Source: Ollibium composti (GTDB lineage: Bacteria; Pseudomonadota; Alphaproteobacteria; Rhizobiales; Rhizobiaceae). Taken from it: a stretch of 64,000 bases of DNA. The position numbers and the translations under genes are program-made. The notes beneath the pieces were generated by a model. The model searched no databases, was not told where the DNA came from, and saw only the letters and a list, made by a program, of their open reading frames with translations. Shown in pieces: positions 41,673 to 49,557 of the stretch (position 1 is the stretch's first letter; the number at the start of each line of letters is the position of its first letter). Location: NCBI RefSeq assembly GCF_004801285.1, contig NZ_SSNY01000012.1, positions 1 through 64,000 on the forward strand. The letters are read 5' to 3'.

Positions 41673-42761
41673 CTATCGCTCGCCCACGGCCATGCGCCGT
41701 TCCAGATAGGCGCCGTAGCGGGACAGGCTGAAGACGAAGACGAAGTAGATCAGCGCGATGAAGACGTAGACCTCGACATAGGCGAAACGCCATTCGCCGG
41801 TGCCGTAGGCGGCGTTGCCGGACGCCAGGATCTCGAAGAAGCCGATGATGACCACCAGCGACGTTTCCTTGAACGAGATGACGAACTGGTTGATCGTCGC
41901 CGGCAGGGCGTTGCGCATCGCCTGCGGCAAAAGCACGAGGCTGACGCTGCGCCAGTAGCCGAGGCCGAGCGCCCGCGCCGCTTCTTCCTGACCCTTGGGG
42001 ACGCCCTGCATACCGCCGCGGACGATCTCGGCCTGATAGGCGGAGAAGAATAGTGCCGAGCCGAGGATGACCCGGTAGAGCTTGTCGCCCTGCAGCCATT
42101 GCGGCAGGGCGAAGGGCAGCACGATGGCGAAGGTGAACAGGATCGTGATCAGCGGCAGCGAGCGGACGGAATCGATGATGAGGCCCGTCGTGCGGGATAT
42201 CCACGGCAGGTCCGAGCGGCGCATCAGGGCAAGGCAGATCGACAGCGGGAAGCCGATCAGGCAGGTGGTGACGAAGATGAACAGGGTGAGCGCCAGCCCG
42301 CCCCACGATTCCTCCCCGACATAGGGAAGGCCGAGGATGCCGCCTTTCATCAGGACATAGAAAAGCGCCGTGCCGGCCACCCAGACGACCGCGAGACGCC
42401 TGCCGGTCCAGAAGGCCGGAATGCAGCTCAGCACGGTCATGGCCACCACGGCCACGCAGGCGAGCGCCGAGCGCCACTGCTCCTCGAAGGGGTAGAGGCC
42501 GAACAGGATGATGCGCCAGCGCTCGGCGATGACCGACCAGCAGGCGCCGGCCGCAGCGTGGCAGGCCTCGGGGCCGCCGCTTGCCGTGAAGACGGCCGAA
42601 AGAAACGCCCAGTTGAGCACCTTCCAGACGACGAAGGCGATCACGGCGAGCGAGAACAGCGACACGAGCGCCTGCAACGGCGAGGCGAAATAGCGCCGCT
42701 TCAGGTCCTCGGCGATCGTCGGGGGCGGAGGGGCAGCGACGGTCATCTCCAGTCCGTCCAT
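41673..42761 (-). CDS. aapM: Amino-acid ABC transporter permease, AapM-like
   Basis: The 362-residue HisM-family permease has an N-terminal cytoplasmic segment and two or three helices specific to the Aap branch, with a periplasmic loop (ASGGPEACHAAAGACWSVIA). The usual permease core follows, containing YQAEIVRGGMQGVPKGQEEA, the EAA loop that docks the ATPase, and NQFVISFKETSLVVIIGFFE. Order and length follow aapJ-aapQ-aapM of Rhizobium leguminosarum, a general L-amino-acid importer. The expected aapP is absent downstream. Only four bases separate it from aapQ. Confidence 0.86.
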   Translation of the reverse strand: MDGLEMTVAAPPPPTIAEDLKRRYFASPLQALVSLFSLAVIAFVVWKVLNWAFLSAVFTASGGPEACHAAAGACWSVIAERWRIILFGLYPFEEQWRSALACVAVVAMTVLSCIPAFWTGRRLAVVWVAGTALFYVLMKGGILGLPYVGEESWGGLALTLFIFVTTCLIGFPLSICLALMRRSDLPWISRTTGLIIDSVRSLPLITILFTFAIVLPFALPQWLQGDKLYRVILGSALFFSAYQAEIVRGGMQGVPKGQEEAARALGLGYWRSVSLVLLPQAMRNALPATINQFVISFKETSLVVIIGFFEILASGNAAYGTGEWRFAYVEVYVFIALIYFVFVFSLSRYGAYLERRMAVGER

Positions 42762-42765
42762 GGCG

Positions 42766-43929
42766 CTAGCCCCTCAACTGATTGCCCTTGAGGGCAATCG
42801 CCTTGTTGATGCGGTTGAAGATAGCCGCCAAGGTGAGGTTGATGACGAGGAAGCCGCCCATCAGGATGCCGATCGCTTCCAGCGTCTGGCCGGAGTGGTT
42901 GATCGTCAGCGCCACGATCATGAAGAAGTCGGTGAAGCCGACGGCGATGCCCATGGTGGTGGCCTTCATCAGCCACACATACTGGTTGGCGAGGATCGGC
43001 AGCATGGCGCGCAGGGCGAGCGGCAGGCGCACCAGCATGAAGACCTGCCAGGCGGTGAGGCCGAGCGAATTGGCCGCCTCCATCTGGCCCTTGCCGACGG
43101 CCTTGAAGCCGCCGCGCACGATCTCGGCGATGTAGGAGCCGCCGTAGATGGCGATGGCGACGACGAGCGTGGCGAACTCCGGCGGGATGCGCAGCCCGCC
43201 GCGCAGGTTGAGCCCCTTGAGTGCGGGAACGTCGAGGAAAGGCACGTCGGGCAGGCGGCCGGCGAGCAGGATCAGCACCGCGCAGGCGAGCGCCGCGGCG
43301 GCGGCCGCCAGCTGGAGGGGGAGCCGCTGTCCCAGCGGCCGGTCGATCCGGTGTGTGCGGCCGAGCCACAGCGGCAGGACGGCGGCGGCGAGCACGGCGG
43401 CGCCTGCTGCGGCAAGCGTCCAGGCGCCGACATTCGGGACCGGAACGTAGAGCCCGCGGCTCGTCAGGAAGGTGCCCCAGCTTTCCTCAGCGGCACGCGG
43501 CGAGGGCAGGTGGGTGATGACGGCGTACCAGAAGAACACCTGCAGGATCAGCGGGATGTTGCGGAAGATGTCGACATAGGTGCGGCCGAGGAGCCGGGCG
43601 AGGTCATTGGACGAGGTGCGCGCAAGGCCGACGATGGTGCCCACGACGGTCGCCAGCACGAGGCCGAAGGTTCCGAGAAACAGGGTGTTGATGATGCCGT
43701 TGAGGAAGAACCACCAATAGGGGTCCATCGCCGTCGCCGGCAGCAGCGAGAAGTTCATGTCCCAGCCGGTCGACTTGAACAGGAAGTCGAAGCCGGAGGT
43801 GATGCCCTGGGCCGCGAGGTTGCGGCGGGCGATCAGGATGCCGGCCAGCACCATGGCGCCGAGCGCGCCGACGTAGAAAATCTGCAGCAACGCGTTGCGG
43901 ACCTTCTGATTTCTCAGCAGGCTGCCCAT
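42766..43929 (-). CDS. aapQ: Amino-acid ABC transporter permease, AapQ-like
   Basis: This 387-residue permease has a longer N-terminal half than ordinary HisQ proteins, as in AapQ, with GFDFLFKSTGWDMNFSLLPA before the core domain. The core includes YVDIFRNIPLILQVFFWYAV and IAEIVRGGFKAVGKGQMEAA (EAA loop), and MLPILANQYVWLMKATTMGI near the end. It forms the channel with AapM. The gene starts 61 bases after aapJ, and that gap holds a strong hairpin. Confidence 0.87.
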   Translation of the reverse strand: MGSLLRNQKVRNALLQIFYVGALGAMVLAGILIARRNLAAQGITSGFDFLFKSTGWDMNFSLLPATAMDPYWWFFLNGIINTLFLGTFGLVLATVVGTIVGLARTSSNDLARLLGRTYVDIFRNIPLILQVFFWYAVITHLPSPRAAEESWGTFLTSRGLYVPVPNVGAWTLAAAGAAVLAAAVLPLWLGRTHRIDRPLGQRLPLQLAAAAAALACAVLILLAGRLPDVPFLDVPALKGLNLRGGLRIPPEFATLVVAIAIYGGSYIAEIVRGGFKAVGKGQMEAANSLGLTAWQVFMLVRLPLALRAMLPILANQYVWLMKATTMGIAVGFTDFFMIVALTINHSGQTLEAIGILMGGFLVINLTLAAIFNRINKAIALKGNQLRG

Positions 43930-43955
43930 CGTTCGGCCTTTCGCAGGGAGGGCAC

Positions 43956-43983
43956 GGGCGCCGCCTGTCGTCCGGCGGCGCCC
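43956..43983 (-). promoter_or_regulatory. Intercistronic hairpin between aapJ-like and aapQ-like genes
   Basis: GGGCGCCGCC (43956-43965) and GGCGGCGCCC (43974-43983) are perfect 10-base complements around an 8-base loop. No T-run follows in the direction of transcription. It is probably an mRNA-stabilising or attenuating element that raises binding-protein over permease synthesis. Confidence 0.6.
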
Positions 43984-43990
43984 ATGGTTT

Positions 43991-45043
43991 TCAGTCGACC
44001 ACCAGCGGGAACAGCACGCCGCCGTTGTTCCACAGGTTCGTCAGCTCGCGGTCCATCTTGTAGGGCGAATCCTTGCCGAGATCGCGGTCGAAGATCTCGG
44101 CGTAGTTGCCGACCTTCTTGATGACATTGTAGGCCCAGTCGTCGGAGAGCCCGAGGCCCTTGCCCATGCCGGGCGTCGCGCCGAGGAACTTGGCCACCTG
44201 CGGCGAGGTCGGCTTGGCCTTCATCTCGTCGACATTCTTGGAGGTGATGCCCTCCTGCTCGGCGAACAGCAGCGCCGAAAGCGTCCAGTTGGCGACGTCG
44301 ACCCAGTTGTCGTCGCCCTGGCGCACGATCATCACTTCAGGCTCGACCGCCAGGACGTCGGGCAGGATGACATGGTCCTCGACCTTGCCCTTGGCGATGC
44401 GGGCGATGGCCAGCACAGGTCCCCATTGCGCGTAGAGGTCGCAGCGGCCGGAGAAATAGGCCTGCTCCAGTTCCTCGGTCTTCTCGATGACCACCGGTTC
44501 CAGCTTGATTCCGAGCTTCTGCGCGTAGGCGGCGACCTGCTGTTCCTGCGTGGTACCGGCCGGAATGCAGATGGAGCCGCCGTCGGCATCCTTCAGCGAG
44601 GTCAGGTTGAGCTCCTTGTGGGCCATCACCTTGGTGGTGCCGAGATAATAGGACATGGAGAATTGCAGGCCGAGCTCGGTATCGCGCGACAGCGTGCCGC
44701 CGGAGGCCTTGATGACGATGTCGACGTCGCCCGACTGCAGCGACGGCCAGCGCTGCGCCCAGCTGATGGGAACGATCTTCAGCTTCGCCGGATCGCCGAG
44801 CACGGCCGTCGCCACCGCCCTGCACAGGTCGATGTCCATGCCCTTCCATTCGCCCTTGTCGTTCACCTCGGCGAAGCCGAGATAGGAGCCGTCGTGGCCG
44901 GTGCAGTTGAGCACGCCGCGCTGCTTGACCGTTTCGAGCGTCTTTCCGCCGGCGGCTTCGGCCGGGGCCGAGAGCTGCATGAGGCCCAGCGCCAGCGCTG
45001 CGGCACCCCATTTCGTCATGTTCTCCCATTTCGTCATGTTCAT
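43991..45043 (-). CDS. aapJ: Amino-acid ABC transporter substrate-binding protein, AapJ-like
   Basis: The 350-residue periplasmic protein has a signal peptide ending near APAEAAG. LETVKQRGVLNCTGHDGSYL, DIDLCRAVATAVLGDPAKLK and GTTQEQQVAAYAQKLGI are Aap/BztA-type features, followed by GMGKGLGLSDDWAYNVIKKV. It would collect L-amino acids or a related acid for AapQ-AapM. The N-terminus contains a duplicated peptide MTKWEN-MTKWG caused by an 18-base tandem repeat, giving three possible ATG starts. The first (45043) has the best ribosome site, CGGAGAAAG. Confidence 0.9.
   Translation of the reverse strand: MNMTKWENMTKWGAAALALGLMQLSAPAEAAGGKTLETVKQRGVLNCTGHDGSYLGFAEVNDKGEWKGMDIDLCRAVATAVLGDPAKLKIVPISWAQRWPSLQSGDVDIVIKASGGTLSRDTELGLQFSMSYYLGTTKVMAHKELNLTSLKDADGGSICIPAGTTQEQQVAAYAQKLGIKLEPVVIEKTEELEQAYFSGRCDLYAQWGPVLAIARIAKGKVEDHVILPDVLAVEPEVMIVRQGDDNWVDVANWTLSALLFAEQEGITSKNVDEMKAKPTSPQVAKFLGATPGMGKGLGLSDDWAYNVIKKVGNYAEIFDRDLGKDSPYKMDRELTNLWNNGGVLFPLVVD
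45007..45041. repeat. Two tandem copies of an 18-base unit at the aapJ 5' end
   Basis: The 17 bases CCCATTTCGTCATGTTC (+ strand) occur at 45007-45023 and 45025-45041, with a period of 18. On the coding strand each copy contains ATG-ACG-AAA-TGG. The duplication adds six residues ahead of the original signal peptide without changing frame. Confidence 0.85.
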
Positions 45044-45118
45044 TGTCTTTCTCCGCTGTTGAGGTTGTTCAGTCTTCTTCTTGTTGGGGCCTTTGCGGCC
45101 CGGATCGCAAAACCGGTT

Positions 45119-46069
45119 TCAGTCGCCGAGAGGGATCGGCTTCGGCAGCGGCGAGGCTTCCAGGTCGCCCTGCCAATCCTGCTGCGTCAGCCATCGGTGC
45201 AGGGTCGAAACGGCCTTCACCCGCAGATAGCCCTTGGGCACGACGAGATAGAAGCCGGGGACTTCCTCCGGCTTCATGTTCGCTATGGCGTCGCGTCCGA
45301 GCGGCGCCACCAGCGCGCCGGAGCGCAGGTCTTCTTCCGCGTCGATGACGGAGACGAGGCCGACGCCGATGCCCTGCAACGTGGCGCGGCGCATGGTGGC
45401 GGCGTCATCGAAGCCGATGCTGCGGTCGCTGTCGGTTTTTTCGACGGCCAGGTGGCGAAGGATGTCCGGCCACAGCCGCTTCGACTTGACTGTGTCGAGC
45501 AGCGTGAATTGCGTCAGGTCCTGCGCCGACCGGATCTTCTCGCCGATCGAGGGTGTGCAGCAGATGATCTTCGGATCCACGACCAGCAACGTCGCTTCGT
45601 AATCCTGCCAGACGCCGTAGCCCCATTGCACGGTCATATCGATGTCGTCGCGGCCAAAGTCGGGCAGGTCGACCATCGTCGTCAGCCTGAGGTCGACGGC
45701 GGGCATGATCTCGCGGAACAGCGACAGGCGCGGCAACAGATAGTGGGTGGCGAAATAGGGGCTGGCGTTGAGGTTGATGCGGTCCCTGTAGGCCGACTTG
45801 GTGACGCGGCGCACGCCTTCGGCGAATTCGTCGAACCCGGCCTTGACGTAGTGGGACAGAAGGATCGCCTGCTCGGTCAGCTCGATGGAGCGTCCCTTGC
45901 GCTCGAACAGCGTCACCTGGAGCGTGTCTTCCAGGAGCTTGATCTGCTGGCCGACCGCCTGCGGCGTAACGAGAAGCTCGTCCGCCGCCTGGCGGAAGCT
46001 CTTGTGCTGCGCGACGGCGTGGAAGACCCTGAGCGCGTTCAGCGGCGGAAGGCGCAGCTTGCCGGTCAT
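45119..46069 (-). CDS. LysR-family transcriptional regulator (GcvA-like)
   Basis: This 316-residue regulator has an N-terminal winged helix: LPPLNALRVFHAVAQHKSFR, QAADELLVTPQAVGQQIKLL and LFERKGRSIELTEQ. The PPLNALRVF opening is that of the GcvA/AmpR branch. The effector domain carries the usual NLNASPYFATHYLLPRLSLF and YLVVPKGYLRVKAVSTLHRW end. It is transcribed in the same direction as the aap-like genes, 75 bases upstream of aapJ, and follows the two SDR genes. It probably controls this island, but it has no divergent partner that would mark a target promoter. Confidence 0.9.
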   Translation of the reverse strand: MTGKLRLPPLNALRVFHAVAQHKSFRQAADELLVTPQAVGQQIKLLEDTLQVTLFERKGRSIELTEQAILLSHYVKAGFDEFAEGVRRVTKSAYRDRINLNASPYFATHYLLPRLSLFREIMPAVDLRLTTMVDLPDFGRDDIDMTVQWGYGVWQDYEATLLVVDPKIICCTPSIGEKIRSAQDLTQFTLLDTVKSKRLWPDILRHLAVEKTDSDRSIGFDDAATMRRATLQGIGVGLVSVIDAEEDLRSGALVAPLGRDAIANMKPEEVPGFYLVVPKGYLRVKAVSTLHRWLTQQDWQGDLEASPLPKPIPLGD

Positions 46070-46132
46070 CGTCAGGTCCGCTCCTTTCCCGCCTGGTTGA
46101 TCCTCACTCCCGGACAGTGCCGGTCGGTTGCG

Positions 46133-46882
46133 TCAGGCGTAGATGTAACCGCCGGACACGATGACCTGTTCGCCGGTCATGTAGGTGTTCTTCGGTCCGC
46201 CGGTCATCAGCACCCACTGGGCGATCTCGGCCGGCTCGGCGCCGCGGCCGAGCGGGCTCGCCTTGGCCAGTTCCTCCAGGAAGCCGAGCGCCTTTGCCTT
46301 GTCCGTCGCCATGCCCGCTGGGGCGACCGAGTTGATCAGGATACCGTCCTTCGCGACATAGTGGGCGAGCGAACGCGTGAGGCTCACGACGGCCGCCTTG
46401 GTCGCCGCGTAGTGCATGTTCTGCGGGTGCGCCTTGAAGGCGTCGACGGAACTGAGGTTGACGATGCGGCCGCGCACAGCGCCCTTGGGTTCCTGCGCCT
46501 GCATGTGCTTAATGGCGGCCACCATCATGTGATAGGTACCCTTGATGTTGATGCCGTTGGACGCATCCCAATCCGCATCGCTGATTTCCAGCGTCGGCTT
46601 GCGCGGATAGATCGCGGCGCAGTTGATCAGCGTATCGATGCGGCCGATCTTTGCTGCGATCTTCTCGAATGCGGCGTGGCACTGCGGACCGAATTGTATG
46701 TCGGCGGTGGCCGATGCAGTCGGCAGGCCCTTGGCCCTGGCGGGCGCCAGCGCCGCCTCGGCGGCTTCCTGGTTGATGTCGATGATGCCGATCGCGGCCG
46801 CGCCCTCGTCCACGGCCATGCGGGCGAGCAGCGCTCCAAGACCGGAACCGCCGCCGACGATCAATACGCAAAGGTCCTTCAC
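46133..46882 (-). CDS. SDR-family NAD(P)-dependent oxidoreductase
   Basis: This 249-residue short-chain dehydrogenase has the cofactor loop [60 protein letters not shown] with the catalytic Tyr in [11 protein letters not shown], and [27 protein letters not shown] replaces the usual TGxxxGxG but keeps the glycines. An acidic residue (D) follows the second strand (IGIID), consistent with NAD. The gene starts 12 bases after the other SDR gene ends, so the two form an operon. Substrate unknown. Confidence 0.85.
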   Translation of the reverse strand: MKDLCVLIVGGGSGLGALLARMAVDEGAAAIGIIDINQEAAEAALAPARAKGLPTASATADIQFGPQCHAAFEKIAAKIGRIDTLINCAAIYPRKPTLEISDADWDASNGINIKGTYHMMVAAIKHMQAQEPKGAVRGRIVNLSSVDAFKAHPQNMHYAATKAAVVSLTRSLAHYVAKDGILINSVAPAGMATDKAKALGFLEELAKASPLGRGAEPAEIAQWVLMTGGPKNTYMTGEQVIVSGGYIYA

Positions 46883-46894
46883 TTCGCTGTTCTC

Positions 46895-47608
46895 CTATTT
46901 GCTGCCGCTCTGCGTGGTCGGGCGCGTTGGCATGATGTCGAGACGGGTGACGTCGGCCGAGGCCGGCAGGGCAAGAAGGGCGATCACCATTTTGGCGACG
47001 TCCTCGGGTTGCACGGCGACGTTGCCGGCGTACATGGCGGCCCGCGCCTCGGTATCGAGAATGGCGCTGTAGAGCTGCGTCTCGACGCGGCCCGGGACGA
47101 GTTCGGTGACGCGGATGCCGTATGGTGACAGGTCGGCGCGCAGCGCGGCGGCGAAGCCGGCGATGGCCGCCTTGGTCGCGGAATAGACCGCGACGTTCGG
47201 GAACGCGGCGTGGGCGGCCGAGGAGCCGGTGAAGACGATGTGGCCGGAGCGGCGCTCGCGCATCTGCGGAACGACCAGCCGGGTGAGCAGGATGGCGGCG
47301 CTGAGATTGACTTCCAGCGTGGTGTCGATATCGGCCACCTTCATGTCGGCGAAATTGCCGAGCGGCGGCATCATGCCGGCATTGTTGATGAGGACGTCGA
47401 CGACGAGATCGGCCAGGAGGGCCTCCAGCCCGTCGCGGTCGGTGACGTCCATGGCGACGGGGACGATGCGCGGATGTTCGCCTTGCAGCCGTTTCAGCGC
47501 GGCTTCGTTGCGTCCCATGGCGTAGACGTCGTAGCCCGCCTCGCTCAACGCGACCGCCATGGCGCGGCCGATGCCGCTGGTGGCGCCTGTTATGAGGGCT
47601 GTCGTCAC
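46895..47608 (-). CDS. SDR-family oxidoreductase (second of pair)
   Basis: This 237-residue classical SDR has ALITGATSGIGRAMAVALSE, LINNAGMMPPLGNFADMKVA, VFTGSSAAHAAFPNVAVYSA and the YSATKAAIAGFAAALRADLS active-site helix. VTELVPGRVETQLYS follows. The GTG at 47608 is chosen because GGGGGAACGACC stands just before it; a TTG thirty bases further upstream has no better site. Relatives include serine 3-dehydrogenase and YdfG-type enzymes acting on 3-hydroxy acids, which would suit the hydroxyacid dehydrogenases of this island. That link is inference. Confidence 0.85.
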   Translation of the reverse strand: MTTALITGATSGIGRAMAVALSEAGYDVYAMGRNEAALKRLQGEHPRIVPVAMDVTDRDGLEALLADLVVDVLINNAGMMPPLGNFADMKVADIDTTLEVNLSAAILLTRLVVPQMRERRSGHIVFTGSSAAHAAFPNVAVYSATKAAIAGFAAALRADLSPYGIRVTELVPGRVETQLYSAILDTEARAAMYAGNVAVQPEDVAKMVIALLALPASADVTRLDIMPTRPTTQSGSK

Positions 47609-47684
47609 GGTCGTTCCCCCGATGCTGCGGGAAGGCAATGTGCGGCCTCCACCGGTTGCGCGAAACCAAGAAAACCCGCAAAAA

Positions 47685-47765
47685 GGAAAGATAAACTTTC
47701 CAATCCGACATGACGCGGGAAAATCTCTGTGAGCCGCGTAGGCCTCGAGGCCATGGAAACCATGG
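47685..47765. promoter_or_regulatory. Cluster of three dyads upstream of the leftward SDR gene
   Basis: GGAAAG (47685-47690) and CTTTCC (47696-47701) form one inverted repeat with a 5-base centre. GGCCTCGAGGCC (47741-47752) is a perfect 12-bp palindrome, and CCATGG occurs twice three bases apart (47751-47756, 47760-47765). The 274-base stretch between 47608 and 47883 has no gene and should hold the promoter of the leftward island. Confidence 0.4.
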
Positions 47766-47882
47766 ACTTGAGGCTGAATTCGGTGTGCTGTCGGCGCCGC
47801 CTGTTCTCAAGCGGTGACCAGGGGCGTCAAAACTACGGCTTTCGCATTCGTGTCGCTCGGCTTGGCTTTCGGCGGGTGTGGT

Positions 47883-48674
47883 TCAGGGCCGGCCGGCCGG
47901 CGGAGCGTGCTTCAGCTCCGTGAAGAGCGCGGCCGCCGCCGCTTTCTGTTCGGCGTCCGTCGCTGCGATTCCCGACGCCGCCGCCAGCGAACGCACGCGT
48001 TCCAGGCTGTTGTGGAGGTGCCGGTGCATGGCGCGGCGCGCGGCATCGCCGTCGCGCTTCTCGATGGCATCGACGATGGCCCGGTGCTCCTTGTGGATGC
48101 GCGCGTAGTAGGCCTCCTTGCCGGACGGCGCGACGACGTAGCCGAGCTGGTAGCGCGGCACGATCATCGGCCGCAGATAGGCGAGGAAGCCGTGGATGAA
48201 TTCGTTGCGGGTCGCCCTGGCGATCGCCAGGTGAAAATCGTAGTCGTAGTGGATCTCGATCGCGGCCGGGTCCTCGTGCCTGGCGTCGAACTGCTCCATC
48301 AGGGCGCGGATATCTGCGGCTTCCGCGTCGGTCCGGCGCTCAGCGCAAAGGCCGGCTGCCTCGACCTCGACGCTCAGTCTGAGTTCGAGCAGGGCGATGG
48401 TTTCCGGCAGAGTCTTGAGCGCCTCGTCCGGTATCGAGAAGTTGCGCGCGGCGGGCGTCTCGCTGACGAACATGCCGCGCCCCTGCTGCGGCACCACCAG
48501 CCCTTCCGAGCGCAGTCGGGCCACGGCCTCGCGGACGACGGTGCGGCTGACGTCGTATTCGACGCAAAGCTCGGCCTCGGTCGGCAGCTGGGCGCCGGGC
48601 TGAAGCGCGCCCGAGCGGATCTTCTGCGACAAGCCTTCCGCCACGACGGTGGACAGCGGTTTTCGCTTCGTCAT
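47883..48674 (-). CDS. GntR-family transcriptional regulator, FadR/FCD subfamily
   Basis: The 263-residue regulator has a winged-helix domain in residues 1-75 (VVAEGLSQKIRSGALQPGAQ, LPTEAELCVEYDVSRTVVRE, LRSEGLVVPQQGRGMFV) and an all-helical FCD effector domain. In the latter, DYDFHLAIARATRNEFIHGF and EHRAIVDAIEKRDGDAARRA carry the Asp/His metal-ligand positions usual for the subfamily. GAAGGGAG before ATG 48674 decides the start. It is the last gene of the leftward unit that starts at 50362 and probably binds the dyad at 50478-50496 in answer to an acid ligand. Confidence 0.92.
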   Translation of the reverse strand: MTKRKPLSTVVAEGLSQKIRSGALQPGAQLPTEAELCVEYDVSRTVVREAVARLRSEGLVVPQQGRGMFVSETPAARNFSIPDEALKTLPETIALLELRLSVEVEAAGLCAERRTDAEAADIRALMEQFDARHEDPAAIEIHYDYDFHLAIARATRNEFIHGFLAYLRPMIVPRYQLGYVVAPSGKEAYYARIHKEHRAIVDAIEKRDGDAARRAMHRHLHNSLERVRSLAAASGIAATDAEQKAAAAALFTELKHAPPAGRP

Positions 48675-48741
48675 CGGTCTCCCTTCACCCGGTTCGGCCG
48701 GAGCGCGGACAATGCCCCGGCCGGAGCGGACTTTCAAACCA

Positions 48742-49557
48742 CTATCGATGCTCAGCCAGGGCCACCGGGCGGATCGGATTGCCCTGCAGGTAGTGGGCGT
48801 AGGGCGCCTGCACGAGCCAGCCGGCGTCGACCGGCAGGGTCACGCCGGTGATCGCGCCGGCTTTGTCCGAACATAGGAACAGGGCCGCCTCGGCGACGTC
48901 GTCGGGATCGACGAAACGGCGCAGCGCCGTCGTCGCCTTGATCGCTTCGGGATTGCGCTCGCCCCTGGCGATGCGCGCCTTCAAACCGTCCGACAGCGTG
49001 TAGCCGGGTGCCACGGCGTTGACCCGCACGCCCTGCGGGCCGAGTTCGGCGGCAAGCATCTGCGTCAGCGCCAGAACCGCGTGCTTGCCCGGCGTATAGG
49101 CGGGCAGCGACAGCGGCGCGAAGGAAGCGAGCGAGCCGACATTGAGGATGGCGCCGCGTCCGGCCGCCGCCATCAGCCGGCCGAACACCTGGCAGCCGAG
49201 CAGGGTGCCTCGATAATTCACGCGCCACAGGCGTTCGTCCTCGTCGAGCGCCTGGTCGAGGACGCGCGTGCCGCTTTGCAGGATGCCGGCTGAGTTGACC
49301 GCCACATGCGGCGCGCCGAAATCCTGCTCCACCGCCTTGCCCAGCGCCTCGACGGAGCCGGCATCGCCGACGTCCGTCTCTATGAAGCGGGCCGCCGGCG
49401 CGCCGCCCTTCAGGCAGGCCTGCGCGGTTTCTTCGCCGCGCCTGCCATCGCGCCCGGCGACGACGACGGTGGCGCCGTCGGCGGCAAAGCGCAGGGCGAT
49501 CGCCCGGCCGATGCCGGACGTGCCGCCGATGACCACGACCGTGCGGGGCTCAGCCAT
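48742..49557 (-). CDS. SDR-family oxidoreductase in GntR module
   Basis: This 271-residue SDR has VVVIGGTSGIGRAIALRFA (cofactor loop), VVVAGRDGRRGEE with an arginine that suggests NADP, AVNSAGILQSG, and LNVGSLASFAPLSLPAYTPG, where the Tyr in AYTPGKHAVL and the Lys four places on are the catalytic pair. VRVNAVAPGYTLSDGLKARI follows. It overlaps the shikimate-dehydrogenase-like gene by eight bases, so the two enzymes are made together. Either may oxidise a polyol or hydroxy acid that the aldolase later cleaves. Confidence 0.87.
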   Translation of the reverse strand: MAEPRTVVVIGGTSGIGRAIALRFAADGATVVVAGRDGRRGEETAQACLKGGAPAARFIETDVGDAGSVEALGKAVEQDFGAPHVAVNSAGILQSGTRVLDQALDEDERLWRVNYRGTLLGCQVFGRLMAAAGRGAILNVGSLASFAPLSLPAYTPGKHAVLALTQMLAAELGPQGVRVNAVAPGYTLSDGLKARIARGERNPEAIKATTALRRFVDPDDVAEAALFLCSDKAGAITGVTLPVDAGWLVQAPYAHYLQGNPIRPVALAEHR

